Numbered from the stretch's first letter, positions 35,228 to 45,181 are shown. The stretch is DNA of 64,000 bases from AL-N1 sp039178835 (GCA_039178835.1 JBCDFA010000003.1:21008-85007); one strand, 5' to 3'. Made by a program: numbers and translations. Notes: a model not told the origin generated them from the letters alone.

Positions 35228-35920
35228 CTAAGATATACCGTCAGCCGGAAAGTAGGTGTCTGTGAAACCCTGATAGATGGTATACCCAGCATAAAGCCCA
35301 CCACCCCACAGAATGGCACATATAATCCCACCAATAACAACACCTCTCGTAAAGCGTTTCTCAGATGAAGGCGCTATGGTCGTTTGTGCTAGCTGTGTAC
35401 GCTTTCGACCAACCCACAACCAGAGCACGATGGCACCAACTGCGCCAGCGGCATATGATGTGTTATGGGCCCAGCCAGCAGCGATATAGCCCAGTGCACC
35501 ACCAGCAGGCAACATAACGATGTCTTTTTCAGGGAGCTTGACCACTTCGGTGAATGCGAGGACGAACCCAATCATCCCAAAGAGCAAGGCCATACTTGCT
35601 GCAACTGCAAACAAAACGCCAACTGGCCGTACAAGATCGCTGGCTGTCACCTTTTCGCGCCGTCCTGCCAATGCAATAACAGCCGTGGGGAACCCCAGCA
35701 GTACACCAACCCACCAGGTTGCGATAACCCCCCATCCTAACGCAAGGAGTGTTGGTGATGTTGTATTAAAAACCGGGGGATGGCCAATCGTAAAATACTC
35801 AAGGCTTACTCTTACCGTCACCTGATCATGCAGGATGCCATAAACAACTGAGGCACAGATGCACAACAACCATATCTTGATAAACTCTACCAACGTATGT
35901 ACAAAACGTGTGTTTCTCAT
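35228..35920 (-). CDS. Five-helix integral membrane protein of unknown function
   Basis: The 230-residue protein has five predicted membrane helices, near residues 12-36, 60-84, 98-124, 142-176 and 198-220, with a basic loop between helices 2 and 3. No family motif is recognised. The GGGLYAGYTIYQGF end and the glycine-rich helices do not decide between transporter and structural roles. It stands 90 nt before the MDR gene in the same direction and is divergent from the histidine kinase at 36114, with about 190 bp of shared upstream region. Confidence 0.7.
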   Translation of the reverse strand: MRNTRFVHTLVEFIKIWLLCICASVVYGILHDQVTVRVSLEYFTIGHPPVFNTTSPTLLALGWGVIATWWVGVLLGFPTAVIALAGRREKVTASDLVRPVGVLFAVAASMALLFGMIGFVLAFTEVVKLPEKDIVMLPAGGALGYIAAGWAHNTSYAAGAVGAIVLWLWVGRKRTQLAQTTIAPSSEKRFTRGVVIGGIICAILWGGGLYAGYTIYQGFTDTYFPADGIS

Positions 35921-36113
35921 AGTTCCTATCCAATAACTAGCTTATGTCATTGGCAAAATATACGTATTGTGCAAAAAAATGTTGCAGTATCGTTTTAATA
36001 TTGCACGTATTGTACAGCATCATGAAGGATCTGCTCATATACCATAATGAATAATGGGTTCAGGTCGCAGTATTATTAGTGTTGTGAAATTTGTATAATC
36101 GCGTGAAGGGTAC

Positions 36114-38000
36114 ATGATGTACTGGCAGTACTTTCTGGTTATTATTCCACTCATTGGTGCGGCACTCATATCGCTTAGTCTCACACTGATCGCTAGTCGT
36201 TATCGCGCGACATTGGGATCTCGTCCATTTTCTGTATTAACCATTGCCATAACCATATGGGCATTAGGTTATGCCTTGAGTCTTGTTAATAGCTCACTTG
36301 CGACAAAGCTCTTTTGGACCAATGTTATTTACATAGGGATTGTTTTTATTCCTGTGGCATGGGTTGTTCTTGCCATGCAATATGCAGATCATCGCCAGCA
36401 ATTGACGCGTCGAACTATTGTTCTGTTGTCAATCATGCCAATTATTACATTGCTATCTGTATGGACTAACAGTTTTCATGGTCTCTTCCGTGGTAATGTA
36501 AGCTTAATAGATAGTGGTGCTTTAAGCTTCATAGAAACTCAAATGGGACCTCTGTTTTGGGCCCATACAATATATTCGTACAGTTTATTTTTGTACGGAA
36601 CTGTCACTATTCTCCAAACGTTTATCCGAGCCACACCTCAACAACGTAAACAAGCTACTACATTACTTGTAGGTGGATGCCTTCCTTGGTTGGGTAATAT
36701 GGTGTACCTCGCTGGTCTGAGCCCCATTGAGTCAGTTGATATAACCCCATTCACGTTTACATTGACGGCGGTTGTGTTGGCATGGGGGCTATTTCGCTAT
36801 CAATTATTTGACATCATACCGATTGCACGCGAAGTCGTGATCGAAAATATTCGTGATGGGGTCATCGTCCTTGACTCTCAAAAACGTGTTGTTGATATTA
36901 ATCCGGCAGCAATGGATATTCTTGATCAACCGAACCGCGGTATGATCGGGAAACCCGCTGAAATGTTATTTGCACGTTATCACGACCGGTTTGATTATCT
37001 ATGGAGCAAACAGGATGCACGTATAGAGTTACAGGTGGATCATAACGCAGGACCTCAGGTTTTTGATACGCGGCTCACCCAGCTTCAGGGTAAACGAGGT
37101 GAGCATACAGGATATCTGATTGTGGTCAGTGATATCACTGAACGAAAACAAAATGAACACATCCTGTATAAAGCAAAAGAGATGGCTGAGGCAGCTAACA
37201 TCGCAAAAAGCTCTTTTATTGGAACGATGAGCCATGAATTGCGGACACCATTAACCACTATTATCGGGTATTGTGAACTCTTGCAACGACAGGCGGACGA
37301 ACTGGAAAAAGCTCAGCTTACCGAAGATCTTTCCGCTATTTGGTCTGCTGGTCATCATCTGCTTGCCCTGGTTAACAATCTGCTTGACCTTTCCAAAATC
37401 GAGGCGGGACAAATGGCACTCTTTCTGGATGAGTTTGATGTCCATATGCTCGTTGATGAAATCATTACTACCACCCGTCCACTGGTCGAGTCGCACGGAA
37501 ACTCACTTATTGTTCAATGCCCTGCGGACCTTGGGATCATATCCAGCGATCCAACCAAGATTCGCCAAATTCTATTCAATATCGTGAGTAATGCCGCAAA
37601 ATTCACTGATCGTGGTACGGTCACCTTTGAGGTTGAGCGTGAAGAGATCAATGGTACCATATCAGTGGTGTTTCGTATTACTGATACTGGTATTGGTATT
37701 GAGACCGAAAAGATACCGTATCTTTTTGAAGCATTCACCCAGGCCGATTCATCAACAACCCGTAGATATGGCGGAACAGGGCTTGGTCTTTCACTCAGTC
37801 GGCATTTATGCCAGATGCTTGATGGTGAGATCAGTGTTGTAAGTTCTCTTGGCGAAGGATCGACCTTCACTGTCCGTCTCCCGAGTATCCAGGCCTGCTC
37901 TCTAACCTCTCAACCATTGTTGACCGTTGATCACGATTCTTTTTATACCCCCACACCGTCTCTTTTACAGCCATACACACCTGATCCACAACAAGGTTAG
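36114..38000 (+). CDS. Sensor histidine kinase with 7TM sensor, PAS and kinase domains
   Basis: The 628-residue protein starts with seven to eight membrane helices (residues 5-230) of the HisKA_7TM type. A PAS domain follows (about 240-345, GVIVLDSQKRVVDINPAA). Next come a HisKA dimer domain with the phosphorylated His in FIGTMSHELRTPL (about residue 376) and an ATPase domain. The ATPase keeps its N box (NIVSNAAKFTD), G1 (DTGIGI), F box (FEAFTQADSS) and G2 (GGTGLGLSLS). All catalytic motifs are intact. No response regulator gene is adjacent, so it is an orphan kinase and its signal is unknown. The C-terminal 45 residues are unstructured. Confidence 0.93.
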   Translation: MMYWQYFLVIIPLIGAALISLSLTLIASRYRATLGSRPFSVLTIAITIWALGYALSLVNSSLATKLFWTNVIYIGIVFIPVAWVVLAMQYADHRQQLTRRTIVLLSIMPIITLLSVWTNSFHGLFRGNVSLIDSGALSFIETQMGPLFWAHTIYSYSLFLYGTVTILQTFIRATPQQRKQATTLLVGGCLPWLGNMVYLAGLSPIESVDITPFTFTLTAVVLAWGLFRYQLFDIIPIAREVVIENIRDGVIVLDSQKRVVDINPAAMDILDQPNRGMIGKPAEMLFARYHDRFDYLWSKQDARIELQVDHNAGPQVFDTRLTQLQGKRGEHTGYLIVVSDITERKQNEHILYKAKEMAEAANIAKSSFIGTMSHELRTPLTTIIGYCELLQRQADELEKAQLTEDLSAIWSAGHHLLALVNNLLDLSKIEAGQMALFLDEFDVHMLVDEIITTTRPLVESHGNSLIVQCPADLGIISSDPTKIRQILFNIVSNAAKFTDRGTVTFEVEREEINGTISVVFRITDTGIGIETEKIPYLFEAFTQADSSTTRRYGGTGLGLSLSRHLCQMLDGEISVVSSLGEGSTFTVRLPSIQACSLTSQPLLTVDHDSFYTPTPSLLQPYTPDPQQG

Positions 38001-38092
38001 TCCTTACACTACACGGTATGCAGATTACTCTTGACCTTGTGCGCGATATGGTACAATTGAGCGTGCAAATCATCCAAGTAATAAGGTAGGTC

Positions 38093-39004
38093 ATGTCTTT
38101 TCCACCGATCCCTGTCCTGAATCAACATTTTGGGATTGCAGCCCAACTCTCTTTTAGTGATGGCCCTGGAGGGTTACCAGTAGCCACGATTCGTAACGCA
38201 CATGCCCAGGCAGTGATTTCGCTCTATGGCGGCCATGTGTTGTCATACCAACCTCACGGTCACGCACCAGTGCTCTGGTCGAGCGCACAGAGTTTCTACG
38301 AGATCGAGAAACCTATACGTGGCGGTGTACCAATATGTTGGCCGTGGTTTGGCCCACACCCAAATGATACAAATAAGCCGTCCCATGGATTTGCACGTAC
38401 ATCGGTCTGGTCAGTTCTTGAAACGACCACTGTTGCAAGCGATGCGACGTATATGCGGCTTGGGTTGTGGGATACCGAGGAAACACACACATTGTGGCCA
38501 CATGCTTTTGCACTTGAGATCGCCATTACCGTTGGAGCATCACTCGAGATCGATCTGTGTATACAAAATACAGGGAATGTAGATTTCTTCTATAGTGGTG
38601 CACTGCATAGTTATTTTACTGTTAGCGCTATTTCAAATATCACCATCCATGGTCTGGACGCAGCAACCTATATCGATCAGGTTGACTCGAAACAACGTAA
38701 AGTACAGGATGGACCTATCACTATCTCTAGTGAAGTCGATAATGTCTATCTTGGAACAGATGCGACCTGTCGTATTGATGACTCGGGATTACAACGTTCG
38801 ATTCAGGCTGCCAAAAGTGGGAGCCAATCGACGATTGTATGGAACCCGTGGAGCGCTAAAGCCCAGCGCATGCGCGACTTTGGTGATCAGGAGTATATGG
38901 AGATGGTGTGTGTGGAAACAGGCAATGCGTATGATAATACGGTTTGTATTCCAGCAGGACAGGACCACCATCTTGGTACCACTATCAACGTTGTGCCCTT
39001 TTGA
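38093..39004 (+). CDS. D-hexose-6-phosphate mutarotase (aldose 1-epimerase family)
   Basis: The 303-residue beta-sandwich protein interconverts alpha and beta anomers of sugar phosphates, as shown for the YeaD/Ymr099c group. Diagnostic segments are YGGHVLSYQPHG, IRGGVPICWPWFGPH (about residues 76-90), HGFARTSVW and the later ALHSYFTV and VWNPW motifs, which hold the catalytic His and Glu of the family. Its length is normal. The start at 38093 follows a GTAGGT site. The gene is followed by nearly 400 bp of non-coding sequence before accD. Confidence 0.93.
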   Translation: MSFPPIPVLNQHFGIAAQLSFSDGPGGLPVATIRNAHAQAVISLYGGHVLSYQPHGHAPVLWSSAQSFYEIEKPIRGGVPICWPWFGPHPNDTNKPSHGFARTSVWSVLETTTVASDATYMRLGLWDTEETHTLWPHAFALEIAITVGASLEIDLCIQNTGNVDFFYSGALHSYFTVSAISNITIHGLDAATYIDQVDSKQRKVQDGPITISSEVDNVYLGTDATCRIDDSGLQRSIQAAKSGSQSTIVWNPWSAKAQRMRDFGDQEYMEMVCVETGNAYDNTVCIPAGQDHHLGTTINVVPF

Positions 39005-39400
39005 AAAAGTACTGACTAACAGTATGACTGAGTATAGCTACCCAGAAACCATCTTCTTGTATGATAGTTGGGTTGTTCGGGGCTATTACTGAATTAGTAC
39101 TCGCCACCTGTCCCCCTAGATATCCCGTAACAAAGCGCTTTTGCCTACAATCTCTGCTTTCTTCCGTGGTCATCCCCTCCAAAAGACGGGGAACTCCCTC
39201 TCCGATTCTGTTCAAAAACCTATCCTTCTGGTGGTCTCTTTCACAAAGGGTTGTTGGTACACTTTGTGAAGAAAGTTGAAATCGAAATTTCATAATTCCT
39301 ACCAGATCATTGAACGTTTTTCTGCGTTTGCTCGATTTGTGACTTGAGGCTCGGATGCCTCAGATTACTTAGGCACTTGATAGACTTTGAGGAGGCTACT
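39005..39400. other. Non-coding leader region of the accD-accA-mcr-pcs cluster
   Basis: This stretch of nearly 400 bp has no supportable gene; a 102-codon antisense frame (38985-39293) has no ribosome site and a biased composition. It holds the inverted repeat 39240-39270 and a smaller one at 39345-39362 (TGAGGC, 6-nt loop, GCCTCA), about 40 nt before the accD start. A long structured leader before a key metabolic cluster suggests control at transcription or RNA level. No known riboswitch was recognised. Confidence 0.5.
39240..39270. repeat. Inverted repeat upstream of accD
   Basis: TTCACAAAG (39240-39248) and CTTTGTGAA (39262-39270) are perfect complements with a 13-nt spacer. It could be a hairpin ending transcripts from the mutarotase gene or an operator for the acc-mcr-pcs cluster. 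Confidence 0.5.
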
Positions 39401-40324
39401 TTGAAAGAGCTTATTCAGCGTACACGCAAGAGCTTTACGGCAGTTCAACAACCGCCAATGCCTAACCTTCCTGATGATCTTTGGGTCAAGTGCTCCTCGT
39501 GCCGTGAACTCATCTATCGCAAGCAGCTTCAGGATCATTTTGGTGTGTGCCCTCGTTGTGATCATCATATGCGCTTGAACAGTCATGAATGGTTGCGCCT
39601 CTTTGATGAGGGGTCGTTCCAAGAACGTGATACGGGCCTACGATCAACTGATCCACTGGATTTCGTTTCCCTGGACACGTCGTATGCGGACAAGCTAAAT
39701 GAAGCTCAGGGCCGAACATCCTTGTCCGACGTGGTGCTGAGTGGACAAGGTACTGTTGAGGGGCTGCCAGTAGCTGTCGCTATTTGTGATTTCCGTTTTA
39801 TGGGCGCTTCAATGGGAAGCGTTTATGGTGAAAAGATAGCACGAGCAGCTGAACATGCCGCACACCACGAAATGCCATTGTTGACGATTAACTCCAGTGG
39901 TGGTGCACGAATGCAAGAAGGGCTTATTTCATTGATGCAAATGGCCAAAATTACGATGGCTCTCACGCGGCTTGCCGATGTGCGCCAGCCGCATATCTCA
40001 CTACTGACTGATCCTTGCTACGGCGGCGTGACAGCATCGTATGCCTCAGTTGCCGACATTATTATTGCTGAGCCGGGTGCCAACATCGGGTTTGCTGGCA
40101 AGTGGGTGATTGAGCAAACCATTCGTCAAAAATTGCCGGCTGATTTTCAAACGGCTGAATTCATGCTAGAACACGGCATGATCGATATGATTGTGTCACG
40201 AAACGAGATGCGTGCAACACTTGCGAAACTAGCTCGTTTATACACCTACGCTGATCGGGTGATAGACACAACGAAACATAACAATCGAGAAGAACGTGTA
40301 AAAGTAGTGCGCTCAGTAGCCTAA
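39401..40324 (+). CDS. accD: Acetyl-CoA carboxylase carboxyltransferase, beta subunit
   Basis: AccD with AccA transfers the carboxyl group from biotin to acetyl-CoA, making malonyl-CoA. I place the start at the TTG at 39401 (KELIQRTRKSF follows the initiator), because GGAGG stands 5 nt before it; the ATG-like starts further up lack a site. The 307-residue protein has the zinc finger of bacterial AccD (CSSC and CPRCDHH, about residues 30-53), then the crotonase-type core with GGARMQEG (about 171-178) and GASMGSVYGEK. In this genome it opens the cluster accD-accA-mcr-pcs and feeds carbon fixation as well as lipid synthesis. Confidence 0.94.
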   Translation: MKELIQRTRKSFTAVQQPPMPNLPDDLWVKCSSCRELIYRKQLQDHFGVCPRCDHHMRLNSHEWLRLFDEGSFQERDTGLRSTDPLDFVSLDTSYADKLNEAQGRTSLSDVVLSGQGTVEGLPVAVAICDFRFMGASMGSVYGEKIARAAEHAAHHEMPLLTINSSGGARMQEGLISLMQMAKITMALTRLADVRQPHISLLTDPCYGGVTASYASVADIIIAEPGANIGFAGKWVIEQTIRQKLPADFQTAEFMLEHGMIDMIVSRNEMRATLAKLARLYTYADRVIDTTKHNNREERVKVVRSVA

Positions 40325-40355
40325 GCTTAGTGAAAATAAAAAGAAATTTGATTGT

Positions 40356-41225
40356 ATGAATGAAGCAATACAGGTTGAGCCCCAGACTTTAAGCTCATGG
40401 GGTCGTGTTCAATTAGCACGCCATCCTCAAAGACCACGTACATTAGACTACATCCACGGATTGTGTGAAGATTTTGTCGAGTTACATGGTGACCGGCGTT
40501 TCGGTGATGATCAAGCAATTGTTGGTGGTATCGCTACTTTTAATCAGCAAACCATTATGATAATTGGCCATCAAAAAGGCCGTAATACCCGTGAAAATGT
40601 CCAGCGAAATTTTGGTATGGCGCATCCTGAAGGATATCGTAAAGCATTACGTCTCTTTCAACACGCCGAGAAATTTGGGTTTCCAATTTTGTGTTTGATT
40701 GATACACCAGGTGCCAATCCCAATCAAAATTCTGAAGAGCGTGGCCAGGCCAATGCAATTGCTGAAAGCATTTGGACGATGGCCAAATTGCAAACACCGA
40801 TCATCGCTTGTGTGATCGGTGAAGGTGGGAGTGGTGGTGCACTGGCTATTGGTGTTGCTGATCGATTGCTTATGCTTGAAAACTCTATCTACTCTGTAGC
40901 TTCGCCAGAAGCCGCAGCATCAATTCTGTGGCGTGATGCTGCGAAAGCGCCAGAAGCTGCCCAGGCTATGCGAATTACGGCACCAGAGTTGCAGGAACTA
41001 CATATTGTTGATAGTGTCATCCTAGAACCATTGGGAGGTGCACACACCGACCATTTATCTGTCATAACCTCGTTGCAATGCGCAATTACCAGTAATCTGA
41101 GAGAGCTTCAGGAACTCACTATATCCGCACTTGTATCTCTGCGATACGCAAAATATCGGGCAATTGGAAACTATCAAGATACGGCACATTATTCGTTGGG
41201 AAGCGTATCCGGTTTTATGAGTTAG
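40356..41225 (+). CDS. accA: Acetyl-CoA carboxylase carboxyltransferase, alpha subunit
   Basis: AccA is the partner of AccD in the carboxyltransferase. The 289-residue protein is shorter at the N-terminus than the E. coli form (about 319 residues), as in several other phyla. It keeps the family hallmarks: LHGDRRFGDD (about residues 42-52), IGHQKGRNT, NFGMAHPEGYRKALR, IDTPGA, and GEGGSGGALAIGVAD (about 153-167). It lies 31 nt after accD and about 100 nt before mcr. The biotin carboxylase and carrier (accC, accB) are not in this window. Confidence 0.95.
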   Translation: MNEAIQVEPQTLSSWGRVQLARHPQRPRTLDYIHGLCEDFVELHGDRRFGDDQAIVGGIATFNQQTIMIIGHQKGRNTRENVQRNFGMAHPEGYRKALRLFQHAEKFGFPILCLIDTPGANPNQNSEERGQANAIAESIWTMAKLQTPIIACVIGEGGSGGALAIGVADRLLMLENSIYSVASPEAAASILWRDAAKAPEAAQAMRITAPELQELHIVDSVILEPLGGAHTDHLSVITSLQCAITSNLRELQELTISALVSLRYAKYRAIGNYQDTAHYSLGSVSGFMS

Positions 41226-41296
41226 GTTATTGAATAACATACGTTCGTTTCATCAGTTATTTCATTTTTTAAAATAAGATGCTTTATTGTTGTATG

Positions 41297-41316
41297 CCTC
41301 ATGGCTCACAATGAGG
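41297..41316 (+). promoter_or_regulatory. Small hairpin overlapping the mcr ribosome-binding site
   Basis: CCTCAT (41297-41302) can pair with ATGAGG (41311-41316). The second arm overlaps the GAGGAGG ribosome site (41313-41319) 8 nt before the mcr ATG, so folding could limit translation. Six base pairs are weak; regulation is speculative. Confidence 0.3.
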
Positions 41317-41326
41317 AGGTTTTCTA

Positions 41327-44300
41327 ATGTCACTCCATAATGGTCGTCAAGGGCGACTCGACGGCAAAGTTGCCATTATTACCGGTGGTGCTGGGAATAT
41401 TGGTGAAATCATTACACGGCGCTATCTGGGTGAAGGTGCGACAGTTGTTATTACTGGACGCACCGAATTGAAGTTGGAGCGCTATCGCCAACAGCTTATT
41501 GATGAGGAACAGGTTGCACCTGAGCGGATTATCGCGGTTGCTTTTGATGGAAGTAATATGCAGCAGGTCCGCATTGGCATTGAAACCATCTTCGCTAAGA
41601 CAGGTCGTATTGATATCTTGGTTAACAATGCTGGTACTGCTGGTCCCCGTCGTCGCCTTGTTGACGTTCCTCTGAAAGAGCAGGATCTGCAAAGCCCTGA
41701 TACAGAAACGCTTGGCCAGGCGGTAGGTAATCTGCTCAGTATTACCTGGAACATGACACGTGCTGTTGCTCCTCATATGCAGCCTGGTAGTAGTATCGTG
41801 AATGTCTCAACGATTTTTTCAAGAACGGATTACTATGGACGCATCCCATATGTCGTTCCTAAAGCGGCCCTCAATGTCTTGAGTGAGCAGTGTGCTCGTG
41901 AGCTTGGTGAGCAGGGTATTCGGCTCAACACCATTTACCCCGGCCCAATCGATAGTGAGCGTATCCGTACGGTGTTCAAATCGATGGATGAATTGAAAGG
42001 CATTCCCGACGGAACAACTGCGAATGGCTTTTTTGACATCATGCGCCTCAAGCGGGTAGGTAACTCAGGTGATCTTGAGAAAGGCTTTCCGAAGCCAGTT
42101 GATGTAGCAGATAGTGTAGTTTTCCTTGGGAGCGATGAAGCCGCTGCCTATAGTGGTCATATCTTTGAGGTAACCAATGGAATGGACGTTCCCGCTGAGA
42201 GTCGCACGACGCTCGTAGCCTGGCCAGAACGACGCAATATCCAATTTACAGACGAGGTAGTGCTGATCTGTGCTGGTGAACAGATCGATGATTCGTTGCA
42301 TCTCGCACAAACACTCCAGAGCTATGGGGCCAAAGTTGCGCTAGCCTTCCGCGAGGGAACCACATTGGATGCAGTCGAAGAAACCATGGACTCTCAGGAA
42401 TTGCTCTTGTGTTCCCTAACACCACATGATCCCTCAAGCTTTGAGATTGCATTTGATCGAATACGTGCTACTCATGGTGAGCCCAATCACATCATTATAC
42501 TCCCTGCGTACAATATCTCACACTATCACACAATGCCATCAAAAAACTCGGCATACCTCACCGAGGCCGATGACACCATTATCGGTCAATTTCTCGACAA
42601 TGAAATTACAGGTATGATGAGTCTGGCAAGTCAGCTGATGCAGTATTGGGAGAATCGACCACCAACACAAACACCGCATATCATCTTTGCGAGCAATGGT
42701 GATGATGCGCGCAACAATACCTATGCCAAAGTCTTAAGTGCGGCGTTGGAGCAATTGATACGTGTATGGCGCCACGAGTCTACACTCGATGCAGCTCGCT
42801 CTAATGGAAAGCAAGCGTCGACCGCAATCCGTGCTCACCAGATTATTCGCTACACCAACGACAGCGATAAGAGCCGTGACTATGCGCATATGTGGATGGC
42901 CGATGTGCTGGCAAACCAGCGTAACATGGAAGAAATCAATCTGGTCTTGCCAAAACAGATCGAGCCAATGCGAGGTGTCCACCGTTCCCTGCCTGACTGG
43001 GCAGAAAATTTGTACAACTTGCATCGTGACAAAGTTGCCTTGATCACGGGAGGTAGTTCTGGCATTGGTGGTCAGATTGGGCGGTTGCTTGCATTGAGTG
43101 GTGCCTATGTTATGTTGGCCGCTCGTGGGTCTGGCCAGCTAGAGGAAGCCCGTGAGTCGATGGTTACTGAGGTGAAGAATGCAGGCTATCCCAATGCGGA
43201 AAAACGTGTACAAATTATGGCCGGATGTGACGTTGCCGACCCCAAAGACCTCGAGCGTCTGGTTGAACACACGATAGATACTTTTGGCCATGTTGATTAT
43301 CTCTTCAATAATGCGGGTATCGCGGGTGCAGAGGAAATGGTTATTGATATGCCGCTTGAAAGTTGGCGACATACACTGCAAGCCAATTTGGTGAGCAACT
43401 ATACCCTCATCCGTAAACTTGCACCACTGATGAAGGCACGAGAGCGTGGCTACATTCTCAATGTTTCGTCCTATTTCGGGGGCGAAAAGTATGTTGCCAT
43501 CCCCTACCCTAATCGATCTGACTATGCGGTGAGTAAAGCTGGGCAGCGTGCAATGGCTGAAACATGGGCACGCTTTATGGGGCCTCAGGTTCAGATCAAT
43601 GCCCTTGCCCCAGGACCTGTCGAAGGGGATCGTCTCCGTGGAACCGGCGAGCGCCCCGGACTGTTTGCCCGTCGTGGACGTCTGATCCTCCAAAACAAGC
43701 GTTTGAATGAACTCTACGCTGCGATGATTGAGGCCCATACCTCGACTGGGCGTTCAATTGCCGATATGCTTCCACTTATTTTTGCAAATGATGTCATGAT
43801 GTTGATGCGTAGTGTTGGCGATATTCCGGTTGCATTACAGCGGATGGCCACAACCATCTGGGAACGCAGCGATCCAGCAGGATCATCGCGTATGTACCTT
43901 ATGAATGAAAAGATTGCCCAAAAGTTGATCCGCCGGCTGGAGACAAGTGGCTATCTCCATTACAGTCAGGAGAATGGCATCGAAGCTGGTGTCACAATGG
44001 AGATTTTGCCGAAAGAAGCAGTGGCGGTAACTTCGCAATCGTCTACCACCACGACAACTTCCAACCGACGTACTGAAACAGGCTCTGAACGAGCATTTAC
44101 GACATCTTCTGTTCCTCTTCCACAACTGACGAACATTCCTACAGAGCCTTTCTTTACCTTTGAGCAGATTGAGAAAGAGGCACATAAAGTGCACAAAGGG
44201 ATTATTGGCATGCTGTATCTGCAACGTATGCCTACAGAATTGGAAGTGGCCAAGGCAACTATCTACTATCTGGCCGATCATAATGTCAGTGGTGAGACCT

Positions 44301-45121
44301 TCCACCCGTCTGGAGGCCTCCGCTTTGAGCGCACCGTAACGGAAGGTGAGTTGTTTGGGAAGGGGCGTCCAGAACGGATTGCACGTTTCCGAGATAATGT
44401 CGTTTATCTCATTGGTGAGCACATGCAAAAGCATCTGGTACGGCTTGCACAGGTCTATCTGGACGATTTGCATGCTAAACGGGTAGTGTTCCTCACCGAA
44501 ACTGCTGAAGCTGCTGATGCCATGATGGAGATGATGCCAGAGCATCGTGATGATGGTCGGTTGTGTGCGATTGCCACCAACGGCAATATTGAGCACGGCA
44601 TTGATGCTGCCCGTGCGGCTTTTGGCAGCCCTGGGCCAGTGATCTGCATGCCCTTCCGGCCTTTACCACAACGTGCATTGGTATCCAAGGATGGCGATTG
44701 GTCCGATGTATTGAATGAACAGGAATTTAGCGATCTGGTTGAAGACCAGATTACGCATCACTTCCGGGTGACTCAAAAAATATCATTGATGGATAGTGCC
44801 CAACTGGTACTCGTCACACCGGAAACAACCGCACGCTCCACCGAAGAAGAGTTTGCGCTGGCCAATTTTGTTAAAACCACATTGCATGCCTTGACTGCCA
44901 CCGTTGGCGCGGAGAGTGAGCGAACCATGCCACATGTGCCCGTCAATCAGGTTGATCTTACGCGACGGGCGCGCACCGAAGAACCACGCAATGCGGTTGA
45001 GGAACAAGAGGAATTGATCCGCTTTGTCCATGCTATTCTGCTGACCAGCGCACCATTACCGACGCCAAGTGATAGTCGTTATCGTGCACGTATTTACCGC
45101 GGGAATGCGATTACGGTGTAA
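41327..45121 (+). CDS. mcr: Bifunctional malonyl-CoA reductase
   Basis: MCR reduces malonyl-CoA with NADPH to malonate semialdehyde and then to 3-hydroxypropionate, the first committed reductions of the 3-hydroxypropionate bi-cycle. The 1264-residue protein is two fused short-chain dehydrogenases. The N-terminal half has GGAGNIGE (about residue 17), NNAG and YVVPK (catalytic Tyr/Lys near 180). The C-terminal half starts near residue 565 with GGSSGIGGQIG and has SSYFGGEK and YAVSK (near 735). In the C. aurantiacus enzyme (1219 residues) the C-half reduces malonyl-CoA and the N-half reduces the semialdehyde. All catalytic residues are present. A Ser/Thr-rich stretch at about residues 900-935 appears to be an insertion. 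pcs follows 127 bp later. Confidence 0.96.
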   Translation: MSLHNGRQGRLDGKVAIITGGAGNIGEIITRRYLGEGATVVITGRTELKLERYRQQLIDEEQVAPERIIAVAFDGSNMQQVRIGIETIFAKTGRIDILVNNAGTAGPRRRLVDVPLKEQDLQSPDTETLGQAVGNLLSITWNMTRAVAPHMQPGSSIVNVSTIFSRTDYYGRIPYVVPKAALNVLSEQCARELGEQGIRLNTIYPGPIDSERIRTVFKSMDELKGIPDGTTANGFFDIMRLKRVGNSGDLEKGFPKPVDVADSVVFLGSDEAAAYSGHIFEVTNGMDVPAESRTTLVAWPERRNIQFTDEVVLICAGEQIDDSLHLAQTLQSYGAKVALAFREGTTLDAVEETMDSQELLLCSLTPHDPSSFEIAFDRIRATHGEPNHIIILPAYNISHYHTMPSKNSAYLTEADDTIIGQFLDNEITGMMSLASQLMQYWENRPPTQTPHIIFASNGDDARNNTYAKVLSAALEQLIRVWRHESTLDAARSNGKQASTAIRAHQIIRYTNDSDKSRDYAHMWMADVLANQRNMEEINLVLPKQIEPMRGVHRSLPDWAENLYNLHRDKVALITGGSSGIGGQIGRLLALSGAYVMLAARGSGQLEEARESMVTEVKNAGYPNAEKRVQIMAGCDVADPKDLERLVEHTIDTFGHVDYLFNNAGIAGAEEMVIDMPLESWRHTLQANLVSNYTLIRKLAPLMKARERGYILNVSSYFGGEKYVAIPYPNRSDYAVSKAGQRAMAETWARFMGPQVQINALAPGPVEGDRLRGTGERPGLFARRGRLILQNKRLNELYAAMIEAHTSTGRSIADMLPLIFANDVMMLMRSVGDIPVALQRMATTIWERSDPAGSSRMYLMNEKIAQKLIRRLETSGYLHYSQENGIEAGVTMEILPKEAVAVTSQSSTTTTTSNRRTETGSERAFTTSSVPLPQLTNIPTEPFFTFEQIEKEAHKVHKGIIGMLYLQRMPTELEVAKATIYYLADHNVSGETFHPSGGLRFERTVTEGELFGKGRPERIARFRDNVVYLIGEHMQKHLVRLAQVYLDDLHAKRVVFLTETAEAADAMMEMMPEHRDDGRLCAIATNGNIEHGIDAARAAFGSPGPVICMPFRPLPQRALVSKDGDWSDVLNEQEFSDLVEDQITHHFRVTQKISLMDSAQLVLVTPETTARSTEEEFALANFVKTTLHALTATVGAESERTMPHVPVNQVDLTRRARTEEPRNAVEEQEELIRFVHAILLTSAPLPTPSDSRYRARIYRGNAITV

Positions 45122-45156
45122 TGCTCAGGGCTGATGACATATGACATAGAGGGGTC

Positions 45157-45181
45157 GTAGCAGTAGATGATAGGCTGCTAC
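45157..45181 (+). repeat. Intercistronic hairpin between mcr and pcs
   Basis: GTAGCAG (45157-45163) pairs with CTGCTAC (45175-45181) across an 11-nt loop. It lies between mcr and pcs without a T-run, so it more likely tunes mRNA stability or processing than ends transcription. Confidence 0.45.

Noticed and set aside
38985..39293. Antisense frame of 102 codons before accD
   Set aside because: No ribosome site and no recognisable motif; overlaps the mutarotase end. Considered as an IS remnant but nothing supports this.
43139..44596. Two antisense frames (199 and 237 codons) within mcr
   Set aside because: Shadows of the C-terminal half of malonyl-CoA reductase; composition not protein-like.
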